A stretch of 64,000 nucleotides of DNA from Pseudomonadota bacterium (GTDB lineage Bacteria; Pseudomonadota; Alphaproteobacteria; Acetobacterales; Acetobacteraceae), in contig JAJXWD010000009.1 in NCBI GenBank assembly GCA_021781835.1, forward strand, positions 1 to 64,000, read 5' to 3'. A program made the position numbers and the translations under genes. Below, piece after piece: positions 25,782 through 35,397 of this stretch (position 1 is its first letter; every line of letters starts with the position of its first letter). The notes below the pieces were generated by a model. The model was given only the letters and a program-made list of their open reading frames with translations. It did no database searches and was not told the DNA's origin.

Positions 25782-27092
25782 TCAGCTATACACCGCAAGC
25801 TCGGCATTGCGCGTGAGCACGGCCAGCAAGCCGTTGGCGGCCACGGGAATGAAATCGGCGGGGCCGTCCAGCTTGGCGGTGCGCGTCACCTGCCCGGCCA
25901 CCGGGTCGATGAGGGCAGCCTCGCCCTGGTCGTTCACCACCACCAGCGCGCCATTGAGCAAAACCGGCCCGGCCCAGACAATCGGGCCTTTCTGGGTCGC
26001 GGGCTTCTTGTAGCGCGGCAGCTCCAGCTTCCAGCTCACCAACCCGTCATCCTCATGAATGGCGAACAAGGTCTGGCGGCTGTCGAGCAGGAACAGGAAC
26101 CCGCCGGCGCTCGCCGGTGTCTGGCCGCCATGGGCGCTGTGCGTCCACACCTTGTTGCCCGAATGCAGATCGACCGCCATGAACGTGCCGCCGAGATTGA
26201 TGGCATACACCACGCCGCCCGCAATCACCGGCGCCGCCACGATATCGGAGAAATCCAGCCCCGAGCCGCCAGTGTCCAGGCTTTGCTCCCAGGCCGGGGT
26301 GCCCGAGGCGGCATCGATGGCCGCGAGCAGCCCGTTCGAGAAGCCGCCCACCACCATGCCCTCGGCATAAGCGGGCGCGCCGCTATTGGCCACCGCCGCC
26401 GTGGAGGGCGTGCCCACCGAGCCCGAAAACCGCCAGCCCGGCGTGCCCGAGGCGGCATCGAACGTCTGCAGCAGATCGTTCAGATCGATCACGGCCACCA
26501 GCCCGCCAGCCACCATCGGCGCCGTGCGGGCGGGGTAATCGAGCGGCTGGCGCCACAAGATCTTGCCGCTGGCGGGGTCGAAGGCCAGCACCTCGCCAAA
26601 GCCGGTGCTGGCATAAAGCGTGCCGCCCGCATAGGCGATGCCCCCGCCCAGATTTTGCGCCGTCACATGCGCGGGGCGGGTCCTGGTGGTCCATAGCCGG
26701 CTGCCATCGGCGGCGGAAACCGCATGCACGGCGGCATCGGCGTCGAAAACAAAAATCCGGTCCCCGGCAATCAGCGGCTGCGCGGTCAATGGCTGGCGAT
26801 AGCCCCCCTCCGCGCCCACATTCACCGTGAAGCGCTTGGCAAAGCCCAGCGGCGCGGCCACGTTGCCAGGCGCGTGGGCGGCATTGCCGAAGCTCTGCGT
26901 CCAGCCATCGAGAGCCATCGGGGCGGGCAGGCTCACGGCCGGCGCATCCACCGCGACATCAAGCGGGTTGCTCGCCGGCATCACCGGCATCTGGTCGCCG
27001 ATAATGGGCGGCTTTGTCTTCGAGCAGGCGGTCAGCAGGCCGAGCAGCATGCTGGCTGTATAGGTACGGCGTCGCATCATGGGCGTATTCAT
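25782..27092 (-). CDS. bamB: Outer membrane assembly lipoprotein BamB-like (PQQ-type beta-propeller)
   Basis: A 436-residue protein with a lipoprotein signal and lipobox LLTAC (Cys near residue 23), then repeated beta-propeller blades with AxDxxxGxxxW motifs (AVSAADGSRLWT, AFDPASGKILWR, TFDAASGTPGWRF, AIDAASGTPAWEQ, AVDLHSGNKVWT). BamB scaffolds the BAM complex that inserts outer-membrane barrels. It overlaps the TPR gene upstream by four bases and is two bases from der. A PQQ-enzyme role is unlikely because no catalytic residues of quinoprotein dehydrogenases are evident. Confidence 0.88.
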   Translation of the reverse strand: MNTPMMRRRTYTASMLLGLLTACSKTKPPIIGDQMPVMPASNPLDVAVDAPAVSLPAPMALDGWTQSFGNAAHAPGNVAAPLGFAKRFTVNVGAEGGYRQPLTAQPLIAGDRIFVFDADAAVHAVSAADGSRLWTTRTRPAHVTAQNLGGGIAYAGGTLYASTGFGEVLAFDPASGKILWRQPLDYPARTAPMVAGGLVAVIDLNDLLQTFDAASGTPGWRFSGSVGTPSTAAVANSGAPAYAEGMVVGGFSNGLLAAIDAASGTPAWEQSLDTGGSGLDFSDIVAAPVIAGGVVYAINLGGTFMAVDLHSGNKVWTHSAHGGQTPASAGGFLFLLDSRQTLFAIHEDDGLVSWKLELPRYKKPATQKGPIVWAGPVLLNGALVVVNDQGEAALIDPVAGQVTRTAKLDGPADFIPVAANGLLAVLTRNAELAVYS

Positions 27093-27754
27093 CCGTTCAG
27101 GCTGGCAAGCAGCCCCTGGGCGCGGTTACGCACGCCGTCCGGGGCGGTGGGGTCGGCGCTGAGCTGCTGCAACAGCGCCTTGGCAAGATCGGGCTTGCCT
27201 TGGTGAAGATAAACCAGCGCCTGCACCTCGCGGGCGAGCGCGTGATAGGGGTTGTCCTGCCCGGTGAGCGGCAAAATGCGCCCGAGCACCACATCGTCGG
27301 GCGCCTGCCCGGCCTGCGATTCGGCCCATAGCAGCGTGGCGATGTCACGCAAGCCCTGGTCGGCCTGGCCATCGGCGCTCACCTGGTTCCACAGGGCCAC
27401 GGCCTGGTCGGCCTGCCCGGCCTGGGCATAGAGCCCGGCGGCGCGCAGCTCGGCCAGCACCTTGTAGCCCTCGGGGGCGGTGGCGGCGAAATCGGCCAGC
27501 CCCTTGGCGGCCGTGCTCGCCTGGTCGGCGCTGATGCCGGCATTTTGCTGATCGACATCCTGGGTCAAGGCGAGATATTGCGCCGCCGCCTGGTTGGCCC
27601 GCGCGGCCTGCCGGCTTTGCCAGACCTGCTGGGCGCCCACGCCCACCAGCACCAGCACGCAGGCCGCCAGCAGATAGCCGCCATACCGCCTGGCCAGCGC
27701 AACGGCCCGGTCGTGGTGCAGCTCCTCGGTTACCTCGTCAAAAATATCGACCAC
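27089..27754 (-). CDS. YfgM-like tetratricopeptide membrane protein
   Basis: A 221-residue protein: a short cytoplasmic N-terminus (VDIFDEVTEELHHDRAVAL), one membrane segment at about residues 26-43 (GYLLAACVLVLVGVGAQQV), then a periplasmic TPR-like helical domain rich in Ala and Gln. In gammaproteobacteria YfgM binds the Sec/PpiD chaperone network and is encoded next to bamB and der, exactly as here. The four-base overlap with bamB supports co-translation. There is no cleavable signal peptide. Confidence 0.83.
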   Translation of the reverse strand: MVDIFDEVTEELHHDRAVALARRYGGYLLAACVLVLVGVGAQQVWQSRQAARANQAAAQYLALTQDVDQQNAGISADQASTAAKGLADFAATAPEGYKVLAELRAAGLYAQAGQADQAVALWNQVSADGQADQGLRDIATLLWAESQAGQAPDDVVLGRILPLTGQDNPYHALAREVQALVYLHQGKPDLAKALLQQLSADPTAPDGVRNRAQGLLASLNG

Positions 27755-27784
27755 GCGTCGGTTCCCCTAATGGCTCGGCCTCTC

Positions 27785-29140
27785 TTAGCCGGGCCCTTCG
27801 CCCTCGGCAATCGCGCGCTCCAGCCGGGCCTTGATGCCCGCCCGCCCGATCAGCCCAAGCAGTGGCGCCATCTCGGGGCCATGGGCCTCGCCGGTCAGCG
27901 CCAGGCGCAAGGGCTGATACAGCCCCTTGCCCTTGGCGTTGGTGGCGGCCGAAATAGCCAGCGTCCAGGCTTTCCAGGCCGGCTGGTCAAATTCGCCGGG
28001 CGGCAGCACATCGAGCGCCGCTTTCAGCACACTCATATCCTCGGGCGCGGGGGCGGGCGCGCTGAAATCGCCTTGCACCACCTCCCACCAGCGGCGCGAT
28101 TCGGTGAGCAGCTCCAAATTCCCCTTCACCGCCTCCCAAAACGCCTCTGTCGCTCCCTCGGGCAGCCGCGCGCACACCTCGGCAAAGCTCAGCCGGTGCA
28201 GCAGCTTGCGGTTCAGCGCCAGCAGCTGCGTGGCATCGAATCGCGGCGGCGAGCGCGAGAAATCGGCAAACGAGAAACTGGCCACCAGCTCGGCCATCGG
28301 CACGGGCGCGGGGTCCTTGCTGGTGCCGAGCCTGGCCAGATACGCCGTGATCGCCCCTGGCTCGATGCCGTCCTTGCGCAAAGAGCGCAGCGAAATCGAG
28401 CCGATGCGTTTCGAAAGCTTCTCGCCCTCACCGCCCGAAATCAGCGGCAGATGCGCGAATTTCGGCAGGCTGGCGCGGGTGATGGCGCGAAACAAGTCAA
28501 TCTGCACCGCCGTATTGGAGACATGATCCTCCCCCCGGATGATATGGCTGATGCCGTGATCGGCATCATCCACCACCGAGGTAAAGGTGTAGAGCGGCGC
28601 GCCATCCGCCCTGATCAGCACCGGGTCCGAGACGGTGGGCAGCCTGATGGTGCGTTCCCCCAGCACCAGATCGGTCCAGGCCACCGCGCCATCCGAGAGC
28701 TTAAAGCGCCAATAAGGCGTCTTGCCGTTGGCCTCGGCGCTGGCGCGCTGCTCGGGCGTCATGCTCAGCGCCGCGCGGTCATATACGGGGGGCAGGCGGC
28801 GCTTGATCAGCGCATTGCGCTTGGCGGCCAGCTCATCCTCATTCTCAAAGCACGGGTAGAGCCGCCCGGCCTTTTTCAGCGCCTCGGCCACCTCCGCATA
28901 GCGCGCCAGCCGGTCGGACTGCCGGGCCGTCTCATCCCAGGCAATGCCGAGCCAGCGCAGATCGTCGTAAATGCCCTGCTCATATTCGGGGCGGCCGCGC
29001 TCATGGTCGGTATCATCGAGCCTGAGCAGAAACGTGCCGCCCATGGCGCGGGCGGCGAGAAAATTGACCAGCGCGGCCCGGGCATTGCCAACATGCAGAT
29101 AACCGGTGGGGCTGGGAGCGAAGCGGACTTTAACCATCAT
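27785..29140 (-). CDS. gltX: Glutamyl-tRNA synthetase
   Basis: A 451-residue class I synthetase. The HIGH-type motif is FAPSPTGYLHVGNARAALVN (about residues 7-26) and the KMSKS-type loop is EKLSKRIGS (about 235). GEDHVSNTAVQIDLFRA (about 201-217) is typical of GluRS. An anticodon-binding helical domain follows. Many alphaproteobacteria carry two GluRS, one of which charges tRNA-Gln for later amidation; sequence reading alone cannot say which this is. ATG 29140 or the adjacent ATG 29137 starts it. It is 30 bases upstream of the yfgM-bamB-der unit on the same strand. Confidence 0.95.
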   Translation of the reverse strand: MMVKVRFAPSPTGYLHVGNARAALVNFLAARAMGGTFLLRLDDTDHERGRPEYEQGIYDDLRWLGIAWDETARQSDRLARYAEVAEALKKAGRLYPCFENEDELAAKRNALIKRRLPPVYDRAALSMTPEQRASAEANGKTPYWRFKLSDGAVAWTDLVLGERTIRLPTVSDPVLIRADGAPLYTFTSVVDDADHGISHIIRGEDHVSNTAVQIDLFRAITRASLPKFAHLPLISGGEGEKLSKRIGSISLRSLRKDGIEPGAITAYLARLGTSKDPAPVPMAELVASFSFADFSRSPPRFDATQLLALNRKLLHRLSFAEVCARLPEGATEAFWEAVKGNLELLTESRRWWEVVQGDFSAPAPAPEDMSVLKAALDVLPPGEFDQPAWKAWTLAISAATNAKGKGLYQPLRLALTGEAHGPEMAPLLGLIGRAGIKARLERAIAEGEGPG

Positions 29141-29190
29141 GCCCGGTTAGCCGATTTGGCCGACCGGGAAAAGATGCGCGCGCCGCCCGC

Positions 29191-30588
29191 TCACAGATCG
29201 GCCACCACACGCTCGATCACATCGGCCCATTCATAGGCAATGGTCTGGCGGTAGAGCTTGAGGCTCGGGTACCAGGGCGAATCCTCGCGCTCCAGCAGCC
29301 AGCGCCAATCCGGCGCCTTGGGCAGCACCACCGAGGCCGGCACGCCAATGGCGCCCGCCACATGCGCCACCGAGGTATCGATCGTCACCAGCCGGTCGAT
29401 ATTTTTCAAAATCGCCATGGTATCAATAAAATCAGCAATCTCCGGCCCCAGATTGACCAGCGGCGCCTGGCCGTAATACCCGCCCACCTGGGCAATCTGG
29501 TCGCCTTTCTGCACGGTCAGCACCACCACATCGTCGCGCGCGAAGAGCGGCGCGAATTGCGTGAGTTTAAGCGTGCGCTTCTTGTCATTCTTGTGGGTCG
29601 GCCGCCCGGCCCACACCAGCCCAATGCGCTTTTTGCCGCGCGGCGCCAGCCGTTCCAGCTTCTCGCCCCATTCCCTCACCAAAGCCTCCGGGGGGGCCAG
29701 ATAGCCGGCCGGGGGAATATTCTCGGTGGTCAGGCCATAGAGCCTGGGCAGGCCGGAGAGCGGGATATAGGCGTCATAGTCCCCGGTATCCTCCCAGCGC
29801 GTGACAATTTTGCCAATCCCCGGCAACTGGCGCAAAATCGGCACCAGATCGCCAGAACAAGCCAGCACCGGCTGCGGGCAAAGCAGCGCCACCCACGGAA
29901 TCAGCCGCCCAAACTGGATGCAATCGCCAAACCCCTGATCCCCGATCACCAGCAGCCGCCCGGGGGGCAGGGCCGAGCCGTCCCATTGCGGCTTGTCGGT
30001 CTTGGGCAGCATGCCCTCGGCCTGCTTGAGCCGGAAGCGCCACTCATAGCTCTCCCAGCCTTCCTTCAGCCGCCCGGCGAGCAGCAGCGCCTCGGCTTTC
30101 TCAAAATGCGCCTCGGGATAATCAGGGTCCAGGGCAATGGCCGCCTCGGCGGCCCGCACCGCCTCATCAAGCTCCAGCCGCTCATAATGAATGAGCGAGA
30201 GGTTGAACAAGGCCCGCGAATCCTGGGGCGCCAGCTCCACCGCCCGCCGGCCTGCCGCCACCGCCTCCTCCAGCCGCCCGGCGCCACGGTAAACCTCGCA
30301 CATATTGCGCGGATAGAGCGCCACCTCCGGGGCGATACGCTGCGCCGCCTCCATGCGCTCAACCGCCTCCTCCAGCCGCCCAAGCCGGTAAGAGACAATG
30401 CCCGCCAGATGCAGAATATGCGGATGCTCGGGCATGGCGGCGAGCATGCGCCGGGCCAGATCGTCGGCCTCGGCCAGCTTGTTGTCCTGCTCCAGCCGGG
30501 CGAGCTTTTCCAGCGCCTCGGAGAGCGGCATCACCTGCGTGCCGGGCGGCGGCGCGGGCTTGGCGGCAGGCTCGGCACTCTCAGACAT
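29191..30588 (-). CDS. TPR protein with glycosyltransferase family 9-like C-terminal domain
   Basis: A 465-residue protein. Residues about 25-190 are TPR repeats (ILHLAGIVSYRLGRLEEAVE; NMCEVYRGAGRLEEAVAAGR; LFNLSLIHYERLELDEAVRA; AHFEKAEALLLAGRLKEGWE). Residues about 205-465 resemble GT9/ADP-heptose transferase-like domains of TPR glycosyltransferases (LLVIGDQGFGDCIQFGRLIP; RIGLVWAGRPTHKNDKKR; LVTIDTSVAHVAGAIG). ATG 30588 is chosen over an ATG 15 bases upstream because GAGGAGG lies just before it. It overlaps the stop of the sulfotransferase gene by eight bases. It probably modifies surface proteins or polysaccharide; the target is unknown. Confidence 0.8.
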   Translation of the reverse strand: MSESAEPAAKPAPPPGTQVMPLSEALEKLARLEQDNKLAEADDLARRMLAAMPEHPHILHLAGIVSYRLGRLEEAVERMEAAQRIAPEVALYPRNMCEVYRGAGRLEEAVAAGRRAVELAPQDSRALFNLSLIHYERLELDEAVRAAEAAIALDPDYPEAHFEKAEALLLAGRLKEGWESYEWRFRLKQAEGMLPKTDKPQWDGSALPPGRLLVIGDQGFGDCIQFGRLIPWVALLCPQPVLACSGDLVPILRQLPGIGKIVTRWEDTGDYDAYIPLSGLPRLYGLTTENIPPAGYLAPPEALVREWGEKLERLAPRGKKRIGLVWAGRPTHKNDKKRTLKLTQFAPLFARDDVVVLTVQKGDQIAQVGGYYGQAPLVNLGPEIADFIDTMAILKNIDRLVTIDTSVAHVAGAIGVPASVVLPKAPDWRWLLEREDSPWYPSLKLYRQTIAYEWADVIERVVADL

Positions 30589-32452
30589 CAAACCCCTCCT
30601 CATAGCCCTGCTCGGCCAGCCAGGGCGTCAGCCGGTCGCGTATTTCGGTGAATAAATCCGGCGCCACACGCTGATAGGCCTTGTAGCGTCCCACACCCCG
30701 CCCATGCAGCGGCGCGCGCAAGGCGGCGTGGGCGGGGCGCGGGTCTGGCAGGCGGGCCTCGTTGGCACGCAGCACGGCCTCATCCGGCAGCTCGCCCGCC
30801 GCCCCGATAAACGCCGCCACCCGCGCCAGCTGCCCGCGCGGATCGGCCACCAATTCCTCATACCGCACCGGCAGATAGCGCAGCGTCAGCTGCGCGCGGT
30901 AATGGCGCAGCATCTCGCTCCACAGCTCGAAATAACGGGCGAGCGCGGGCAGCCCCACCTGGGCGTTGGCCTCCAGCTTGCGGTCCTGGGCCAGGTTGCT
31001 CAGCATCAGGTCATACGGGTGGCGCAGCACATGAATAACCGGCGCCTCGGGAAATAACAGCTTGACCAGCCCCAGATGCCAGACCGTCTCGCCCCCGCGG
31101 TCGGTGATGAATTTAGCCTCGCCCCGCAGCAGCCCGCGCCGGGCCCGGCGGGCCAGATAGAGCGCGCGCAGCTGGTCGGGAATCAGCGCGCCATCGCCCA
31201 CCAGCAGCTCATCGAGCGCCTCGGGGTAATTGGCCGCGCCACCGGCGAAGCGTGTCACCTCCCCGGCCAGCGCCGCCGCCGGATACGCCTCATCCCCCGC
31301 CACAATGCCCGGCACCTGGGCCAGCATCTGCTCCAGCAGCCCCGTGCCCGCGCGCGCAAACCCGAGCAGAAACACCGGCTGCACCGGCGCCCCGCCGGCG
31401 CGAGGCAGCGGCTGGGTGCGCTCGCCGGTAAAATACGCCTTGTGTCCGGCCAGCCGCGCCTCCAGCGGCGCGGGGTCGAAAACCTGGCCGCCGCGCTCGC
31501 GCTGGAGCCGCCTTGCCATGGCGAAATGCGCCAGCGCCTCGGCATGGCGCCCCAGCCGCTCCAGCGCCTGGCCTCTCAGCAGCAATTCGGGCGCCAGCAG
31601 CGGCTCGGGCGCGCCCAGCCGCTCCAGCGCCGCCGCTGGCGCGCCGCCATGCACATCGCCCATCGCGCGCAGCAGCCGCAGCGAGCGGTCCTCGTCCCCG
31701 CCTGCCAGCGCATCGTCCAGGAGTTTCAGCGCATTGTCCCGGTTGCCGCGGGCAAACTCCACCTGCGCGGCGCCCCCCAGGGCGCGGCGGTTATCGGCGC
31801 GCAACGCCAGCGCCCGCTGGTAAAGCGCCGCCGCCTCATCCAGCCGCCCCTGCAATTTCAGGTTCCAGGCCAGATTGGCCAGCACCAGCCCATCCTCCTG
31901 CCCCAAAAGCTGCAAGGCGCGCCGGTAATGGCGCTCCCCGGCCAGCAGGTCGTTGGTCTCGGTCAGGGTCACGGCCATCACATGGTGGGCATTGGCGTCT
32001 TTCGGCGCCGCCTTCACGGCCGCGGCGGCAAAGGGCAGCGCCTCGCCGTGCCGCCCCTGCGCCACCAAATACTGCACAAACTGGCCATTGGCCTGGGCGC
32101 GCACGGCGCCTGGCCCCGGCAGCCCGGCCAGGCGCGCGCCCAGCGCCTCGGCGGCCGGGCCGCGCTTCTGCGCCTTGCGGATTTCATGGAGCACCCGCAG
32201 CGCCAGGCGGTTATTGGGCGCGGCATCGAGCACATTGAGCGCCAGCGCCTCGGCCTGCTCATATTTGCGCTCATTGAACAGCCTGGTCGCCTCGTTGCCC
32301 TGCGGGTCGAGCAGCGCCGCCGCCGCCTCGCCGGGCAGGGCCTGGGGGTCGAGACCGCAACAGCGCAACGTCCGCAAGCCACTGCCGCAAGAACAAAATT
32401 CGCTCACCCGCCCGGCCTCCATTGTCGCTGTCGTTACGCTCTTCCCACTCAC
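30581..32452 (-). CDS. TPR-sulfotransferase fusion with N-terminal SEC-C-like zinc motif
   Basis: A 623-residue protein. Residues 18-34 contain a Cys cluster of SEC-C type ([15 protein letters not shown]). TPR-like helices fill about 50-330. The C-terminal 290 residues form a PAPS-dependent sulfotransferase domain: 5'-phosphosulfate loop-like [17 protein letters not shown] (about 355-371), [19 protein letters not shown] (about 440-458) and the 3'-phosphate element [16 protein letters not shown] (about 462-477). The usual PRSGTT loop reads ARAGTG here. The start is GTG 32452; an ATG 30 bases later is possible. It is co-transcribed with the TPR-GT9 gene. Confidence 0.75.
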   Translation of the reverse strand: MSGKSVTTATMEAGRVSEFCSCGSGLRTLRCCGLDPQALPGEAAAALLDPQGNEATRLFNERKYEQAEALALNVLDAAPNNRLALRVLHEIRKAQKRGPAAEALGARLAGLPGPGAVRAQANGQFVQYLVAQGRHGEALPFAAAAVKAAPKDANAHHVMAVTLTETNDLLAGERHYRRALQLLGQEDGLVLANLAWNLKLQGRLDEAAALYQRALALRADNRRALGGAAQVEFARGNRDNALKLLDDALAGGDEDRSLRLLRAMGDVHGGAPAAALERLGAPEPLLAPELLLRGQALERLGRHAEALAHFAMARRLQRERGGQVFDPAPLEARLAGHKAYFTGERTQPLPRAGGAPVQPVFLLGFARAGTGLLEQMLAQVPGIVAGDEAYPAAALAGEVTRFAGGAANYPEALDELLVGDGALIPDQLRALYLARRARRGLLRGEAKFITDRGGETVWHLGLVKLLFPEAPVIHVLRHPYDLMLSNLAQDRKLEANAQVGLPALARYFELWSEMLRHYRAQLTLRYLPVRYEELVADPRGQLARVAAFIGAAGELPDEAVLRANEARLPDPRPAHAALRAPLHGRGVGRYKAYQRVAPDLFTEIRDRLTPWLAEQGYEEGFDV

Positions 32453-32591
32453 CTTCTATGACAAACTTCCCCCACCCCGGCAACGCATGCGCGCATCCGC
32501 GCCGAGCTGCGAAACGCTCGCAAACGGGTCTGAAGCCTTGACCGGCAAAACGCCTCGCGCCACATCAGGCCGGATTTTAGAGGAAGACATC

Positions 32592-33548
32592 ATGCGCGAT
32601 TTTTCGCAGCTTTCAGAGCGTGAGGTACTGGCGCTGGCCATTGGCAGCGAGGAGGAGGATGGCCGCATCTACCTCGACATCGCCGAGCGCCTGCGCGACG
32701 ATTACCCCGCCTCCGCGCAGATGTTCACCGAGATGGCGGCCGAGGAGAGCGTGCATCGCCGCCGCCTGCTCGACATCTACCGCGAGAAATTCGGCGAGCA
32801 CATCCCCCTCGTCCGCCGCCAGGATGTGCGCGGCTTCATCAACCGCAAGCCGGTCTGGCAGCTGCCCAAGCCCAGCATCGACGAGATCCGCGCCCTGGCC
32901 GAGAGCATGGAGGTCGAGACCCAGCGTTTCTACCGCACCGCCGCCTCCCGCGCGACCGACGTTTCCATCCGCAAGCTCCTGGGCGATTTGGCCGATGCCG
33001 AGGTTGAGCATGAGCGCCGCGCCGAGCAGGTCGAGGCCGCCAACCTTCCCCTCTCGGTGCGCGACGAGGAAGACGAGCACGCCCGCCGCCAGTTCATGCT
33101 GCAATATATCCAGCCCAGCCTGGTCGGGCTGATGGATGGCTCGATCTCCACCCTCGCCCCCATTTTCGCCGCCGCCTTCTCCACCGGCCGCCCGTTCGAT
33201 GCCTTCCTCGTCGGCGCCGCCGCCTCGCTGGGGGCTGGCATCTCCATGGGCTTCGCCGAGGCCCTGTCCGACGACGGCTCGCTCACCGGCCGCGGCACGC
33301 CCTATATTCGCGGCCTCGTCACCGGCGCCATGACCACGCTGGGCGGCCTGGGCCATACGCTGCCCTTCCTCATCCCCAGCCTGCACGTGGCGCTGCTGGT
33401 GGCCATCATCGTGGTGGCTGTCGAATTGTCGGTGATTTCCTGGATCCGCTGGCGCTTCATGGACACCTCGCCGCTCCGCGCCACCATCCAGGTGGCCTTC
33501 GGCGGCGTGCTGGTCTTCGCCACCGGCGTGCTCATCGGCGCCGGATAG
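32592..33548 (+). CDS. mbfA: Membrane-bound ferritin MbfA (erythrin-like diiron domain fused to VIT1 transporter)
   Basis: A 318-residue protein. The N-terminal ferritin-like domain (about residues 1-160) carries diiron ligands in [14 protein letters not shown] (about 19-32), [13 protein letters not shown] (about 49-61), [13 protein letters not shown] (about 103-115) and [12 protein letters not shown] (about 136-147). The C-terminal domain is a CCC1/VIT1-type transporter with about five membrane segments ([39 protein letters not shown]). In rhizobia MbfA exports iron and protects against peroxide. The frame is open upstream, but ATG 32592 with AGGAAG before it matches the family start. Confidence 0.9.
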   Translation: MRDFSQLSEREVLALAIGSEEEDGRIYLDIAERLRDDYPASAQMFTEMAAEESVHRRRLLDIYREKFGEHIPLVRRQDVRGFINRKPVWQLPKPSIDEIRALAESMEVETQRFYRTAASRATDVSIRKLLGDLADAEVEHERRAEQVEAANLPLSVRDEEDEHARRQFMLQYIQPSLVGLMDGSISTLAPIFAAAFSTGRPFDAFLVGAAASLGAGISMGFAEALSDDGSLTGRGTPYIRGLVTGAMTTLGGLGHTLPFLIPSLHVALLVAIIVVAVELSVISWIRWRFMDTSPLRATIQVAFGGVLVFATGVLIGAG

Positions 33549-33551
33549 GTT

Positions 33552-33592
33552 TTGAAAGTTTTTGGTGGGCGCTTTTTTTCAAAAAAAGCGCG
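33552..33592. repeat. Dispersed terminator-like hairpin, copy 3 (reverse orientation)
   Basis: The family tail is seen in reverse (TTGAAAGTTTTTGGTGGG), leading into a perfect 11-base-pair stem GCGCTTTTTTT / AAAAAAAGCGC (33569-33591). It immediately follows mbfA and probably terminates it. Confidence 0.75.
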
Positions 33593-33601
33593 CAAAAAAG
33601 A

Positions 33602-33644
33602 CCAGCCCTTTTTTGAAAAAAAGGGCTGGACCCAAAAAACCTTT
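33602..33644. repeat. Dispersed terminator-like hairpin, copy 4
   Basis: A hairpin CCAGCCCTTTTTT-GA-AAAAAGGGCTGG (33602-33629, with one extra A) is followed by ACCCAAAAAACCTTT, whose last bases run into the stop codon of the XRE-cupin gene. It faces copy 3, giving each of two converging genes its own terminator. Confidence 0.75.
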
Positions 33645-34368
33645 ACTCTTTGCGGGTCTCGCGCGGGTAGGTGATGATCGAGAGATAGGTCATCGGCGTC
33701 ACCACCAGCTTCTCCGGCCCATGGGGCGCCGCCGAATCAAACAACAGCGCATCGCCGGGAACCAGACGATAAGACTGGTCGCCATGCCGGTACACCACCT
33801 CGCCCGAGAGCATGTAGATAAATTCCGTGCCCTCATGCTGAAACGCCGGATAGGCCAAAGCCCCGGTCTCGAGCGTGATCAGATACGGCTCCACCACCAC
33901 ATCCCCGCCCAGGGCCGCGCCCAGCAGGCTGTATTTATGCCCAGCCTTGGTGCCGCGCCGCTCGATCGTCACGCCCGTGCCCGCCTTCACATACGAGCAA
34001 TCGCGCTTTTCCTCGAAGGTCGAGAAAAACGTCGTGATCGGCACATTCAACGCCCCCGCCAGCGCCTGCAGCGAGGCGAGCGAAGGTGAAATCTGTCCGT
34101 TCTCGATTTTCGAAAGCATCCCGCCCGAAAGCCCGGCCGAGGCCGCGAGCTCCGAAACCGTAATCCCCACCCGCCGGCGCAGCTGGCGCACCTGTACGCC
34201 AATCGCCTGTTCCAGCGTCAGATCAGACACCGAGGCCGCCCCCGAGCCGGTGGAGAAATGCTCCGCCAAACCCTCGGGCAACCCCGCCTCGGCCAAGGCT
34301 TCGGGCAGTTTGGCCTTGATCTGCTGCGCGCGGGGCTGCTTCAAACTTGGGCTGCGATGCGTCTTCAT
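33643..34368 (-). CDS. XRE-family regulator with C-terminal cupin sensor domain
   Basis: A 241-residue regulator: an N-terminal basic tail, a helix-turn-helix at about residues 58-112 (VRQLRRRVGITVSELAASAG; SGGMLSKIENGQISPSLASL), and a cupin domain at about 165-235 (HEGTEFIYMLSGEVVYRHGD; VPGDALLFDSAAPHGP). This HTH-cupin class often controls amino acid, polyamine or one-carbon genes and senses small ligands through the cupin. It has an 18-base palindrome (34415-34432) upstream that could be its operator. folD follows upstream on the same strand, with a gap of about 106 bases. Confidence 0.88.
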   Translation of the reverse strand: MKTHRSPSLKQPRAQQIKAKLPEALAEAGLPEGLAEHFSTGSGAASVSDLTLEQAIGVQVRQLRRRVGITVSELAASAGLSGGMLSKIENGQISPSLASLQALAGALNVPITTFFSTFEEKRDCSYVKAGTGVTIERRGTKAGHKYSLLGAALGGDVVVEPYLITLETGALAYPAFQHEGTEFIYMLSGEVVYRHGDQSYRLVPGDALLFDSAAPHGPEKLVVTPMTYLSIITYPRETRKE

Positions 34369-34414
34369 GCTCTCCTCACCCTCTACTTAAGAGCGCACGC
34401 CCCAAAAGGCCAGA

Positions 34415-34432
34415 CATGATTACCAGATCATG
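34415..34432. promoter_or_regulatory. Palindrome upstream of the XRE-cupin gene (candidate operator)
   Basis: CATGAT and ATCATG are separated by six bases, a perfect inverted repeat 47 bases upstream of the regulator's start codon. HTH-cupin regulators commonly bind such sites at their own promoters. The location fits; binding is inferred. Confidence 0.35.
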
Positions 34433-34474
34433 CCAGCCTCTTTACATGGCCGTTAATTTTTGCCTAAAAAATAA

Positions 34475-35338
34475 TCAATTATGGTTATTTTCTAGGCGCT
34501 TATATGCGGTCAGGGTGTTGCGCAGCAAACAGGCAATGGTCATCGGCCCCACCCCGCCGGGCACGGGCGTAATCGCCCCGGCCACGGGCGCCGCGGCGGC
34601 AAACTCCACATCGCCCACCAGCCGGGTCTTGCCCGGCGCTCCCCCCGCGACTCGGTTGATGCCAACATCGATCACCACCGCGCCCGGCTTCACCCAATCG
34701 CCCTTCACCATCTCGGGCCGCCCCACCGCCGCCACCAAAATATCGGCCGTGCGGCAAAGGGCGGGCAAATCGCGGGTCTTGGAGTGAGCAATGGTCACGG
34801 TGCAGTTTTTTTGCAGCAGCATCTGCGCCACCGGCTTGCCCACCAAATGCGAGCGCCCGATCACCACCGCGTTCAGCCCGGTCATGTCGGGAATCAGGCT
34901 CTCGAGCAGCAAGATACAGCCGAGCGGCGTGCAGGGCACCAGCCCGGGCAGCCCGGCGGCCAGGCGCCCGGCATTCACCACCGTCAGCCCGTCCACGTCC
35001 TTTTCGGGCGAGATGGCGGCAATCACATGCTCGGCGTCGAGATGCCTGGGCAGCGGCAGCTGCACCAAAATGCCATGCACCGCGGGGTCGGCATTCAGCC
35101 GCGCCACCAGCGCCTCCAGCTCGCCTTGCGTGGTTTCGGCGGGCAGGCGGTGCTCAAAGGATACCATGCCCACCTCCACCGTCTGGCGGGCCTTGTTGGC
35201 CACATAGACTTTCGAGGCCGGGTCCTCCCCCACCAGCACCACGGCGAGGCCGGGCTTGTGGGCCAACCCCGCCACCTCGGCGGCAATGGTCTCACGCAAT
35301 CGGGCGGCAAACGCCTTGCCATCGATGATCTGGCTCAT
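34475..35338 (-). CDS. folD: Methylene-THF dehydrogenase/methenyl-THF cyclohydrolase
   Basis: A 287-residue bifunctional one-carbon enzyme interconverting methylene-, methenyl- and 10-formyl-tetrahydrofolate. Motifs include the catalytic-Lys region [15 protein letters not shown] (about residues 44-58), [14 protein letters not shown] (about 96), [16 protein letters not shown] (about 115-130), [12 protein letters not shown] (about 138-149) and [17 protein letters not shown] (about 160-176). The C-terminus (RLENNHN) is encoded by unusually AT-rich sequence. It lies downstream of purU on the same strand, so FolD and PurU could together turn C1-folate into formate and free THF. Confidence 0.96.
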   Translation of the reverse strand: MSQIIDGKAFAARLRETIAAEVAGLAHKPGLAVVLVGEDPASKVYVANKARQTVEVGMVSFEHRLPAETTQGELEALVARLNADPAVHGILVQLPLPRHLDAEHVIAAISPEKDVDGLTVVNAGRLAAGLPGLVPCTPLGCILLLESLIPDMTGLNAVVIGRSHLVGKPVAQMLLQKNCTVTIAHSKTRDLPALCRTADILVAAVGRPEMVKGDWVKPGAVVIDVGINRVAGGAPGKTRLVGDVEFAAAAPVAGAITPVPGGVGPMTIACLLRNTLTAYKRLENNHN

Positions 35339-35397
35339 GTCTCTCCAAGCTCCTGCGGCGGCCCTTCTATAAGCGCCTCGCGCCCGGCAACAAGAGG

